From positions 1-8,217 of the forward strand of contig DATFVC010000063.1 in the NCBI GenBank assembly GCA_035260485.1: DNA of 8,217 nt. The letters run 5' to 3'. Under the pieces are notes generated by a model. The model was not told the DNA's origin. It searched no databases and saw only the letters and a program-made list of their open reading frames with translations. Positions 1 through 6,144 of this stretch are shown piece by piece. Positions within the stretch are counted from its first letter, which is position 1. Every line of letters begins with the position of its first letter. A program made the translations under genes and the position numbers. The DNA is from VRUE01 sp035260485. GTDB taxonomy: Bacteria > Actinomycetota > Thermoleophilia > Solirubrobacterales > 70-9.

Positions 1-82
1 CCCCAGTCCGGCGGCGAAAAAGTACAAGCCGTTCAGGGCGGCCCCGACACCGCCTCAACGGAACGCGTCAGTTCCACTCCCG
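1..82. other. left-edge sequence upstream of miaA, unassigned
   Basis: This stretch could hold the 3' end of a gene that begins outside the window. All three plus-strand frames are open across it, and none gives a peptide I recognise. The frame of miaA itself has no stop here, but it also has no ATG, GTG or TTG codon before position 83. One other frame closes at 90-92, so an upstream gene in that frame would overlap the miaA start by a few bases. I see no Shine-Dalgarno sequence and no TANNNT box in front of miaA, which fits miaA being translated from a transcript that starts further upstream. Confidence 0.3.
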
Positions 83-862
83 ATGCGTGTAATCGGCATT
101 TTTGGGCCGACCGGGGTTGGCAAGACCGAGATCGCCATCGCGCTCGCTGAGCTGCTGCGGGAGCGGGGAGAGGATCCAGTTGCTATCTCCTGCGATGCGC
201 TGCAGGTATACAAGGGCCTGAGCGTTCTCACGGGGGTCGCTAGCGAGGAGGAGCAGGCGCGATTGGAGCATCGGTTGGTTGAGTTCGTGCCCGTTACCCA
301 GCCGTTTTCCGTCGGCGATTACATGCGGTTGGCGCATGCGGAGATCGATCGGGCGTTGGAGGCCGGGCGAAGGCCGATCGTCGTGGGGGGGACGGGGCTG
401 TATCTGCGGGCCGCGGTTGCGGAGCTTTCGCTGGTCAAGGCGCCACCCGGCGCCGAGGACTCCGAGCTCTGGTCGCCGGAGACGCGGCTGCCGACGACGA
501 TATTCGGCCTGGACATGGATCGGGCGCTGCTCTACGAGCGGATCAATGCGCGAACCGAGGCAATTGTCGCTGGCGGCGCCGAGGAGGAGGTGCGACGAGC
601 GGAAACCCTCGGTCCCTCGCGGACCGCCCGCAAGGCGCTCGGCTTCGATGAGCTGCTGGGTGGAGATATCGAGCAGATGAAGAAGCGTTCCCGCAACTAC
701 GCCCGCCGCCAGCTCACCTGGTTGCGCAAGATCCCCAACCTGCGATCGATCGATCGCACCAGCCGCTCGAACACCGACGTGGCCACCGAGATTGCCGCCG
801 CGACGGACGTGCCGGGAGTTAAGCACCCATATGGACCCCTAAGTCCCGGCACGTCCGAGTAG
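83..862 (+). CDS. miaA: tRNA dimethylallyltransferase MiaA with an internal deletion
   Basis: MiaA transfers the dimethylallyl group of DMAPP to N6 of adenosine 37 in tRNAs reading UNN codons; it is cytosolic. Visible family features are the P-loop GPTGVGKT (residues 8-15), the catalytic Asp38 in CDALQVYKG (37-45), GGTGLYLRA (102-110), KALGFDEL (184-191) and the tRNA-binding NYARRQLTWLRK (205-216). The ATG at 83 puts the P-loop at the usual distance from the N-terminus. At 259 residues it is shorter than the usual 300 or so. Measured against E. coli MiaA as I recall it, about 55 residues are missing between GGTGLYLRA and the strand at 137-142. This is the helical insertion domain, including the HPND..R..RALE helix. 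The reading frame stays intact. The last 19 residues (241-259) are coded largely by a 54-bp palindrome and look like an added tail. It heads a miaA-dapF-dapL operon, 9 nt before dapF. Family assignment is firm; activity is uncertain. Confidence 0.93.
   Translation: MRVIGIFGPTGVGKTEIAIALAELLRERGEDPVAISCDALQVYKGLSVLTGVASEEEQARLEHRLVEFVPVTQPFSVGDYMRLAHAEIDRALEAGRRPIVVGGTGLYLRAAVAELSLVKAPPGAEDSELWSPETRLPTTIFGLDMDRALLYERINARTEAIVAGGAEEEVRRAETLGPSRTARKALGFDELLGGDIEQMKKRSRNYARRQLTWLRKIPNLRSIDRTSRSNTDVATEIAAATDVPGVKHPYGPLSPGTSE
804..857. repeat. 54-bp near-perfect palindrome at the 3' end of miaA
   Basis: Perfect 14-bp inverted arms CGGACGTGCCGGGA (804-817) and TCCCGGCACGTCCG (844-857) flank 26 nt. 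That interior is itself partly symmetrical: TTA/TAA at 819-821/840-842, and CCATATGG at 827-834 in the exact centre. The whole block is therefore one imperfect palindrome centred between 830 and 831. It encodes most of the extra C-terminal tail of MiaA and ends 2 nt before the TAG stop. No T-run follows, so it is not a typical intrinsic terminator. It may be an inserted dispersed palindromic element, a dimeric-protein operator just upstream of the dapF start, or an RNA processing hairpin; the sequence does not decide between these. Confidence 0.8.
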
Positions 863-865
863 GGT
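860..865 (+). promoter_or_regulatory. candidate -10 box for a leaderless dapF transcript
   Basis: TAGGGT fits the actinobacterial -10 pattern TANNNT and lies 6 nt before the GTG start of dapF, the spacing expected if transcription starts at or next to the start codon. There is no Shine-Dalgarno sequence before this GTG. The surrounding 12 nt, GTAGGGTGCGCG (859-870), recur at 6277-6288 before the GTG of dut. The first three bases are also the miaA stop codon, so chance cannot be excluded, and I see no good -35 element. Confidence 0.4.
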
Positions 866-871
866 GCGCGC

Positions 872-1717
872 GTGCGATTCGAGAAGTGGACGGCGCTGGG
901 GAATGACTACGTGATCCTGGAGGCGGACGCGCTTCCCTGGGAATTGACGGGCGCTCGTGTGCAACGGATCTGCGATCCGCACTTTGGCGTTGGCTCCGAC
1001 GGCGTTCTCTTGCTTTCGTACAGCGAAAACCCAGAATTCGTCGCCGAGCTGCGGATCTTCAACCCGGACGGCTCGGAGGCTGAGCTATCGGGGAACGGGG
1101 CCCGGGAGGCGATTCTCTACCTCCGTCGACACGGCTGGACCGATGCTGACACCTTCAAGATTCACACGGCTGCGGGGCCGATCACGCCGACGGTCACTTC
1201 CGAGCGGACCTGTTCGGTGGAGATGGGCAAGGCATCGACCCGCTCGAAGGACTTTCCCTCGGGCGGCGCCGATGGCAGGGGCTCACTGGATGCTGGCGGT
1301 CGCGCTTGGGGCTTCCAGCACATCTCGATCGGCAACCCGCAATGCGCGATCGATGTCGGCGAGGAGCTCGAGGAGCTTGATCTGTCAGCTGTCGGACCGG
1401 AGATCGAAGGCCACGAGCTCTTCCCCAACCGCACCAACGTCTCCTTCTTCGCGGTTGACGGCAGCCGGGTCCGGGCGCGGATCTTCGAGCGCGGTGTGGG
1501 GGAGACGCTTTCGTCGGGAACCGGCGCCAGCGGCGCCGCGGTGACCGCCTTCCTGCGCGGCGCGCCAAGCCCGATCGTGGTCGAGCTGGATGGCGGCGAG
1601 CTCGAGGTCGAGATCTCCGACGATCTCGACGTGCGACTCAGCGGCTGGGCCGAGCCGATCTGCTCGGGCGAGCTCTCGCCAGAGCTGCTGCAGGCGCTGT
1701 TCGATCTGGACCAATAG
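872..1717 (+). CDS. dapF: diaminopimelate epimerase family protein with both catalytic cysteines replaced
   Basis: By family, DapF interconverts LL- and meso-diaminopimelate for lysine and peptidoglycan synthesis. At 281 residues the length is normal and the fold signatures are clear: ALGNDYV (8-14, Asn11), RIFNPDGSE (61-69, Asn64), SGNGAR (73-78), IGNPQC (153-158, Asn155), RTNVSF (187-192, Asn189) and FERGVGET (205-212, Glu206-Arg207). Compared with E. coli/H. influenzae DapF, catalytic Cys73 is Ser73, catalytic Cys217 is Ser215 (LSSGTG), and the helper His159 is Gln157. Glu208 is kept as Glu206, and the neighbouring Cys79 is Glu79. Both serines are TCG codons, two base changes from a cysteine codon, so sequencing error is unlikely. 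The GTG start at 872 gives the expected N-terminus and has no Shine-Dalgarno sequence. It lies 9 nt after miaA and 12 nt before dapL, whose product would be its substrate. It may be an altered-chemistry epimerase or another isomerase of the DapF/PrpF/PhzF fold. Confidence 0.88.
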   Translation: MRFEKWTALGNDYVILEADALPWELTGARVQRICDPHFGVGSDGVLLLSYSENPEFVAELRIFNPDGSEAELSGNGAREAILYLRRHGWTDADTFKIHTAAGPITPTVTSERTCSVEMGKASTRSKDFPSGGADGRGSLDAGGRAWGFQHISIGNPQCAIDVGEELEELDLSAVGPEIEGHELFPNRTNVSFFAVDGSRVRARIFERGVGETLSSGTGASGAAVTAFLRGAPSPIVVELDGGELEVEISDDLDVRLSGWAEPICSGELSPELLQALFDLDQ

Positions 1718-1729
1718 ATTTTCGCGCCC

Positions 1730-2899
1730 GTGGGAATCGCAGACCCGTCCAAGCGCCTGGAGGCGATGCCTCCTTACATGTTCCAGGAACTGGAGCGGCG
1801 GATCGCCGAGAAGCGCGCCGGCGGCATCGACGTGATCAGCCTGGGTATCGGCGATCCCGACAAGCCGACCTACCCGCACATCGTCTCGGCGATGCAGAAG
1901 GCGGTCGCCGACCCTGACACCCATCAGTATCCGAGCAACCGTGGCCGCGACGACTTCCGCAAGGCCTTCGCGCGGTTCTACGACGAGCGCTTCGGGGTGG
2001 AGATCGATCCGGGCAGCGAGGTGATTCCGGCGATCGGCGCCAAGGAGTGCATCTACAACCTCTGCTTCGCCTTTCTCGACCCGGGCGGCATCGCGCTCGC
2101 CTCCGATCCTGGCTACCCGGTCTACACCGGCGGCCCGATCCTCGCCGGCGCGACGCCGGAGCTGCTGCCGCTGTTGCCCGAGCTGGGATTTGCCCCCGAT
2201 CTGGGCGCAGTGCCCGCAGACGTCGCGGCCAAGGCACGGCTGATGTTCATCAACTATCCCAACAACCCGACCGGCGCTGTCGTGCCTGAGGACTTCTTCG
2301 AGCTGGTCGTCTCCTTCGCCCGCGAGCACGAGATCCTCGTCGTCCACGACAACGCCTACTCGGAGACGACCTACGACGGCTACGTCGCCCCCAGCTTCCT
2401 CGCCACGCCGGGCGCCAAGGAGGTCGGCGTAGAGGTCTTCTCGCTCTCCAAGGGCTTCAACATGACCGGGTGGCGCTGTGCCGCGATCCTCGGCAATGCG
2501 GATGCAGTGCAGACCTACTGGCGGCTGAAGACCAATGTCGACTCCGGCCTGTTCGAGGCCGTCCAGAAGGCCGGAATAGCGGCACTGGAGGGACCGAGTG
2601 AGCCGTTGGAGCGGATGAACGAGACCTACGCCCGCCGCCGCGACCTGGTCGTCTCAGCGCTGAGCGAGATCGGCGTCGACGTGGCCGCGCCGAAAGGGAC
2701 GATCTACGTCTGGGCCCCGGTGCCAGAGGGCCACACCTCGACCTCCTTTGCGGAGCTGGTTCTCGAAGAGGCGGCGGTCGTCGTCTCGCCGGGGTCGATG
2801 TACGGGCCCGGCGGCGAGGGCTTCTTCCGCATCGCCCTGACCACGCCCGACGATCGCCTCACCGAGGCCGTCGAGCGCATGCACGAGCACCTCGCTTGA
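1730..2899 (+). CDS. dapL: class I/II PLP aminotransferase, LL-diaminopimelate aminotransferase type
   Basis: The likely role is transfer of an amino group from glutamate to tetrahydrodipicolinate, giving LL-diaminopimelate in one step and bypassing the acylated intermediates. The 389 residues show the full fold-type I set: SLGIGDPDKPT (37-47), DPGYPVY (126-132), NYPNNPTG (175-182), HDNAY with the PLP-pyridine aspartate (Asp207, Tyr210), the Schiff-base lysine Lys241 in SLSKGFNMTGWR, and the carboxylate-binding Arg367 in FFRIAL. The N-terminus (residues 8-42: KRLEAMPPY, then RGGIDVISLGIGDPD-like) resembles DapL proteins as I know them, and its position directly after dapF supports this reading. 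It could instead be a related aspartate/alanine aminotransferase, since close members of this class are hard to separate by eye. The GTG at 1730 is the first start after the dapF stop and lacks a Shine-Dalgarno sequence. It is the last gene of the operon, ending one base before the terminator hairpin. Confidence 0.8.
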   Translation: MGIADPSKRLEAMPPYMFQELERRIAEKRAGGIDVISLGIGDPDKPTYPHIVSAMQKAVADPDTHQYPSNRGRDDFRKAFARFYDERFGVEIDPGSEVIPAIGAKECIYNLCFAFLDPGGIALASDPGYPVYTGGPILAGATPELLPLLPELGFAPDLGAVPADVAAKARLMFINYPNNPTGAVVPEDFFELVVSFAREHEILVVHDNAYSETTYDGYVAPSFLATPGAKEVGVEVFSLSKGFNMTGWRCAAILGNADAVQTYWRLKTNVDSGLFEAVQKAGIAALEGPSEPLERMNETYARRRDLVVSALSEIGVDVAAPKGTIYVWAPVPEGHTSTSFAELVLEEAAVVVSPGSMYGPGGEGFFRIALTTPDDRLTEAVERMHEHLA

Positions 2900-2938
2900 G
2901 GGTCCGTTCCGGGCCTACCGGGACGGACCCTTTTCTTT
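2900..2938 (+). terminator. intrinsic terminator of the miaA-dapF-dapL operon
   Basis: Right after the dapL TGA lies a hairpin with arms 2900-2912 and 2918-2930. It has 13 base pairs, including one G-T wobble at 2908/2922, a 5-nt loop GCCTA, and is followed by TTTTCTTT (2931-2938). That is a textbook Rho-independent terminator for plus-strand transcription. On the minus strand the hairpin is not followed by a T-run, so it should act in one direction only. The minus-strand gene ends with its stop codon inside the loop. Confidence 0.9.
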
Positions 2939-3760
2939 GAGCTTGTTCCAGTATCGATCCAAGCCGCGCCATTGGTACTGGGGTGGGACGCACTGGAGCA
3001 GCTCGGCGGCTGCGTCGGTGTTCTCGGCGCGCTCGGCGACCAGCTTGCGGTGGCGTTGCTCATAGTCCCTCTCGGACAGCTCGCGAGCGAGCTGTGCCTC
3101 CTCGTGCAGGCGCTCGCGGACCTGCGCCAGGTGCGGCAGCGGATCGTCGATCGCTGCGAAGTGGGTGAGGGCGAGCCGCTCGGGCTGCCAGCCTTCGACG
3201 ATCCCGATCGAGTCCTCCCAGGTCTCGACGTCGATGTCGGGCGGCGGGGTGGGCGGAACGATTAGGTCGACCCCCGGCAGGCGAACCGCGGCGACGTCGC
3301 CGACGAAGGCCGTGCCGCTCTCCTCGTGCAGGTAGCAGACGTGGTGGGAGGCGTGCCCCGGGGTGTAGGCGACGCGCATGCCGAGCACCTGCTCGCCGCC
3401 TGAGAGCGGCTTCACGTTGCCCTCCGGCACGGGCACGATCTCGCCCCAGAGTTGCTCCATCCGATCGCCGTAGAGGCGCTCGGCGCTGGCGAGCAGCTTC
3501 GAGGGGTCGATCAGGTGGGGGGCGCCGCGCTCGTGGACGTAGACCTCGAGGTCCGGCCAGCGGCGAACCAAGGCGCCCGTCGCCGCGGCATGGTCGAGGT
3601 GGATGTGGGTGAGCAGCAGCACCCGTGGCCTCTCGTCGCCCAGTGCCGCCAGCAACGTTGGCAGCGAAGACTCGGGGCCGGGGTCGACGAGGGCGTCGTC
3701 GACCTGCCAGCTGCCGATCACGTGCGGCCGCCCCAGGTGCATCGTGTCGATGACGCGCAT
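2915..3760 (-). CDS. metallo-beta-lactamase-fold hydrolase
   Basis: This is a predicted Zn-dependent hydrolase of the glyoxalase II-like MBL superfamily, 281 residues, cytosolic (no signal peptide or membrane segment). The metal-site motifs are complete: THIHLDH (51-57; His52, His54, Asp56, His57), TPGHASHH (133-140; His136), GDVAA (154-158; bridging Asp155) and LTHF (198-201; His200). The region from about 205 to 250 is helical and charged (many Glu/Arg), as in MBL proteins with a C-terminal helical extension. The substrate cannot be read from the sequence. The ATG start at 3760-3758 lies 17 nt downstream of the SDR gene on the same strand, so the two are probably co-transcribed; no Shine-Dalgarno sequence is visible. 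Its last codons (KEKGPSR and stop) are written in the terminator hairpin of the opposing dapL operon, with 15 nt between the two convergent stop codons. Confidence 0.9.
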   Translation of the reverse strand: MRVIDTMHLGRPHVIGSWQVDDALVDPGPESSLPTLLAALGDERPRVLLLTHIHLDHAAATGALVRRWPDLEVYVHERGAPHLIDPSKLLASAERLYGDRMEQLWGEIVPVPEGNVKPLSGGEQVLGMRVAYTPGHASHHVCYLHEESGTAFVGDVAAVRLPGVDLIVPPTPPPDIDVETWEDSIGIVEGWQPERLALTHFAAIDDPLPHLAQVRERLHEEAQLARELSERDYEQRHRKLVAERAENTDAAAELLQCVPPQYQWRGLDRYWNKLKEKGPSR

Positions 3761-3777
3761 CGTGGTCGGGGGCGACT

Positions 3778-4773
3778 TCAGGCGGCCACGGGGGAGGGGA
3801 AGCGGTCATCTGCTCCAAGCGTCTGCCGCAGGCCCTCCTCCATGCCACGCGGCGCGTAACCAAGCTCGCGGCTTGCCTTCTCGTGGCTGGCCCAGAAGGT
3901 GACGCCATCGGCCGAGGAGATCAGCTCGCGCAGGTTGGGCGGTTGGCCCAGCAGCTTGCCGACGAGTGGGCCGATCGGCGTCATCGCCTTGATCAGCGGA
4001 GTCGGCATCGCATGCTTAGGAGCCCTGCGGCCACTGGCGGCGGCGACCGTCTCGATCGCCTCGCGCATCGTCGTCACCGGGCCGCTCAACACGTAGGTCT
4101 CGCCGATCCTTCCCTTGTCGAGGGCGAGCAGGATGCCGCCGGCGATGTCCTCGACGTGGGTCATGCAGATGCCGAGCTCGGGGAAGGGCAGCAGCAGGAG
4201 CTTCCCCGCGAAGAATTCCTGGAGCAGGTCAGCGACCTGGGAGGTGTCGTCCGGGCCGTAGACGCCGCCGGGTTGAACGATCACGGCGGGCAGCCCATCC
4301 TCGATCATCCGCTTGACGATCCGGTGCGCCTCCAGCTTGGTCTCCTCGTAGTAGGAGGTGAACTCCTTGCCGGGGTGCTGGTAGGTCTCGTCGACGATTT
4401 TGCCGTGCGTGTTGCCGAAGACTCCACAGGTCGAGACGTAGACGGTCTTGGCGACCTTCGCTTCGAGTGCGGCCTTCATCACGCACTCGGTGCCGGCCAC
4501 GTTCGCTTCCCACATCGCCGGATGCTGCCTGGCGGGGATCCCGACCTCATACATCGCGGCAGCGTGGACGACAGCGTCGCAACCCTCCATGCCGTTGCGG
4601 ATCGCCTCGGCGTCGCCGAGATCGCCGCTGATCGGCTCAGCGCCGAGGTCGGTCACCTTCGAAGCCTTCTCCGGGGTGCGGACCAGGCAGACCACGTCGT
4701 CACCGCGCTCGCGCAGCTGGCGCACGACGGTGCCGCCGATAAACCCCGTTCCCCCCGTTACGAAGACCTTCAC
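3778..4773 (-). CDS. extended SDR, NAD-dependent epimerase/dehydratase family
   Basis: This is a predicted NAD(P)-dependent oxidoreductase or epimerase of the extended short-chain dehydrogenase family, 331 residues from the chosen start. The Rossmann motif GGTGFIG is at residues 7-13, the acidic GDLGD at 50-54 and the HAAA strand at 70-73. A catalytic Ser/Thr follows in VSTCGVFG (113-120), then YxxxK as Tyr142-Lys146, and PGGVYGPDD (168-176) after it. The overall pattern is like dihydroflavonol-reductase/HpnA-like members, but the substrate is not evident. I chose the GTG at 4773-4771 because VKVFVTGGTG begins exactly at the first beta strand; the longer reading from 4815 adds 14 non-family residues and would run over the promoter region. 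It is the first gene of a two-gene minus-strand unit with the MBL hydrolase, divergent from hflX. Confidence 0.88.
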   Translation of the reverse strand: MKVFVTGGTGFIGGTVVRQLRERGDDVVCLVRTPEKASKVTDLGAEPISGDLGDAEAIRNGMEGCDAVVHAAAMYEVGIPARQHPAMWEANVAGTECVMKAALEAKVAKTVYVSTCGVFGNTHGKIVDETYQHPGKEFTSYYEETKLEAHRIVKRMIEDGLPAVIVQPGGVYGPDDTSQVADLLQEFFAGKLLLLPFPELGICMTHVEDIAGGILLALDKGRIGETYVLSGPVTTMREAIETVAAASGRRAPKHAMPTPLIKAMTPIGPLVGKLLGQPPNLRELISSADGVTFWASHEKASRELGYAPRGMEEGLRQTLGADDRFPSPVAA

Positions 4774-4781
4774 GGCTCGTA

Positions 4782-4787
4782 AGCCTA
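4782..4787 (-). promoter_or_regulatory. candidate -10 box for leaderless SDR gene
   Basis: Read on the minus strand, TAGGCT lies 8 nt before the GTG start at 4773, fitting TANNNT and leaderless spacing. A possible -35, TTGTAG (4811-4806), lies 18 bp further upstream. That -35 would overlap the -10 box of the divergent hflX promoter. There is no Shine-Dalgarno sequence. Confidence 0.4.
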
Positions 4788-4806
4788 CCCAGGAAATCCC
4801 GGCGCC

Positions 4807-4812
4807 TACAAT
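4807..4812 (+). promoter_or_regulatory. -10 box for leaderless hflX
   Basis: TACAAT is a near-consensus -10 hexamer, 8 nt before the GTG start of hflX at 4821. It sits in the 47-bp divergent gap between the SDR gene and hflX, where a promoter is required. I see no convincing -35 hexamer. No Shine-Dalgarno sequence serves this GTG, which suggests that transcription and translation start together. Confidence 0.55.
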
Positions 4813-4820
4813 CAAGCCGA

Positions 4821-6143
4821 GTGGATCGATCGAGGAATGGGCGCAACAAGCAGACGCACCACGCCGCCAACGGCGCCGGCGTCTCCAATCCTCGCGCCCG
4901 CCAGCGAGCCCTGGCGCTCGGCGTTGTCGAGGGACGTGAGGAGGGCGACCCGCTCGCCGAGCTGAAGGAGCTGCTGCGCACCGCCGGCGTCGCCACCGCG
5001 GGCGAGGCCGTCCAGCAGCGCGCCAAGCCCGACCCCGACCGCTACCTCGGCCGCGGCAAGCTGGCCGAGGTCAAGCTGCAGATCGCCGCTTGCGACGCGA
5101 ACCTGGTCGCCTGCGACGACGAGCTGGCGCCGCGCCAGGAGCGCAATCTCGAGGCCGCTCTCGGGGTGCCTGTGATCGACCGCACCGCGGTGATTCTCGA
5201 CATATTTGCCGACCATGCCCACTCGGCCGAGGGCAAGCTGCAGGTCGAGCTGGCCCAGCTCGAGTACAACCTGGCGCGCATGCGCGGGCTCTGGACCCAC
5301 CTCGAGCGGCTTGGAGGCGGGATCGGCACCAGGGGGCCGGGGGAGAGCCAGATCGAGACCGATCGGCGCCTCGCCCGCGACCGGATCGCGGCGCTGCGGC
5401 GGCGGCTAGCTCGCCTGGAGCGCAACCGCGGCGTGATGCGCGCGCGCCGGCAGAGCTCCTCGCTGCCCCGGGTCGCCCTCGCCGGTTACACGAATGCCGG
5501 CAAGTCGACCCTGCTCAACGCGCTGACCGGCGCCGCGGAGGTCGGCGTGGGGGATAGGCTCTTCCACACGCTCGACCCGACCACCCGCAGCGTGCCGCTC
5601 TCGGGCCGCGACTTCCTCTTCACCGACACGGTCGGCTTCATCGAGAAGCTTCCCCATCAGCTGGTCGAGGCGTTCAAGGCGACGCTGGAGGAGACGGTCC
5701 TCGCCGATCTGATCCTGCAGGTGGTCGACGCGGCGGCGCCCGAGGAGCGGCGGCTGGCGGATCTAGCGGCGGCCGACGCGGTGCTGGAGGAGATCGGCGC
5801 CGGCGACAAGCCGCGCTTGCTCGTCCTCAACAAGGCTGATCTGCTGGACGCCGACGAGCGCAGCGAGGTGCTCTTGCGCCACCCCGAGGCGGTCCTGGTC
5901 TCCGCCCTGACCGGCGCGGGGATCGAGAAATTGCAGGACCGGGTTGAGGAGGCCTTCGAGGACACCTTGGCCGAGGTCGAGCTGCTCGTTCCCTACAGCC
6001 AGGGGGCCAGGCTGCACGAGCTGCACGAAGTGGCAGGAGACCTCAAGCGGACTGAGCGGGAGGACGGCGTGCTGGTGCATGCTCGGGTTCCTGCTGCCGA
6101 GATGCATCGGTTCGACGACTTGCGCACTGCCGACGCTGCGTAG
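4821..6143 (+). CDS. hflX: ribosome-associated GTPase HflX
   Basis: HflX binds the 50S subunit and in studied bacteria splits stalled or hibernating ribosomes under stress. The 440 residues show the N-terminal HflX domain (about 25-165), with RYLGRGK near 74-80 and HAHSAEGKLQVELAQLEY from 132. The glycine-rich linker GGGIGTRGPGESQIETDRR is at 165-183, followed by a charged helix (184-210). The G domain has G1 GYTNAGKST (222-230), G3 DTVGF (269-273), G4 NKAD (337-340) and G5 SALTG (361-365). The C-terminal domain follows to residue 440. Length is normal for the family. The GTG at 4821 is supported by the TACAAT box just upstream; an ATG at 4837 is out of frame. In other Actinobacteria hflX follows dapF directly, whereas here dapL and the minus-strand pair lie between them. 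The stop is one base before a long inverted repeat. Confidence 0.96.
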   Translation: MDRSRNGRNKQTHHAANGAGVSNPRARQRALALGVVEGREEGDPLAELKELLRTAGVATAGEAVQQRAKPDPDRYLGRGKLAEVKLQIAACDANLVACDDELAPRQERNLEAALGVPVIDRTAVILDIFADHAHSAEGKLQVELAQLEYNLARMRGLWTHLERLGGGIGTRGPGESQIETDRRLARDRIAALRRRLARLERNRGVMRARRQSSSLPRVALAGYTNAGKSTLLNALTGAAEVGVGDRLFHTLDPTTRSVPLSGRDFLFTDTVGFIEKLPHQLVEAFKATLEETVLADLILQVVDAAAPEERRLADLAAADAVLEEIGAGDKPRLLVLNKADLLDADERSEVLLRHPEAVLVSALTGAGIEKLQDRVEEAFEDTLAEVELLVPYSQGARLHELHEVAGDLKRTEREDGVLVHARVPAAEMHRFDDLRTADAA

Positions 6144-6144
6144 C

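Noticed and set aside
68..826. Long minus-strand open frame opposite miaA
   Set aside because: It is antisense to a gene with clear MiaA motifs, and its peptide shows no recognisable domain; long antisense frames are common in GC-rich DNA.
1715..1720. TAGATT as a -10 box for a separate dapL promoter
   Set aside because: It overlaps the dapF stop codon, is 9 nt from the GTG, and dapL is already placed in an operon, so it adds little beyond chance.
1385..2347. 320-codon minus-strand open frame across dapF and dapL
   Set aside because: It covers two well-supported plus-strand genes, and its repetitive Arg/Gly/His-rich peptide is typical of a shadow frame.
3883..4782. 299-codon plus-strand open frame opposite the SDR gene
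   Set aside because: The minus strand carries the Rossmann and YxxxK motifs in register; the plus-strand peptide has no family signature.
4774..4815. Upstream start for the SDR gene, adding 14 residues
   Set aside because: The extra residues precede the first beta strand without family support and run over the likely promoter region.
4837..4839. ATG after GAGG as an hflX start
   Set aside because: It is out of frame with HflX; the frame it opens is a shadow.
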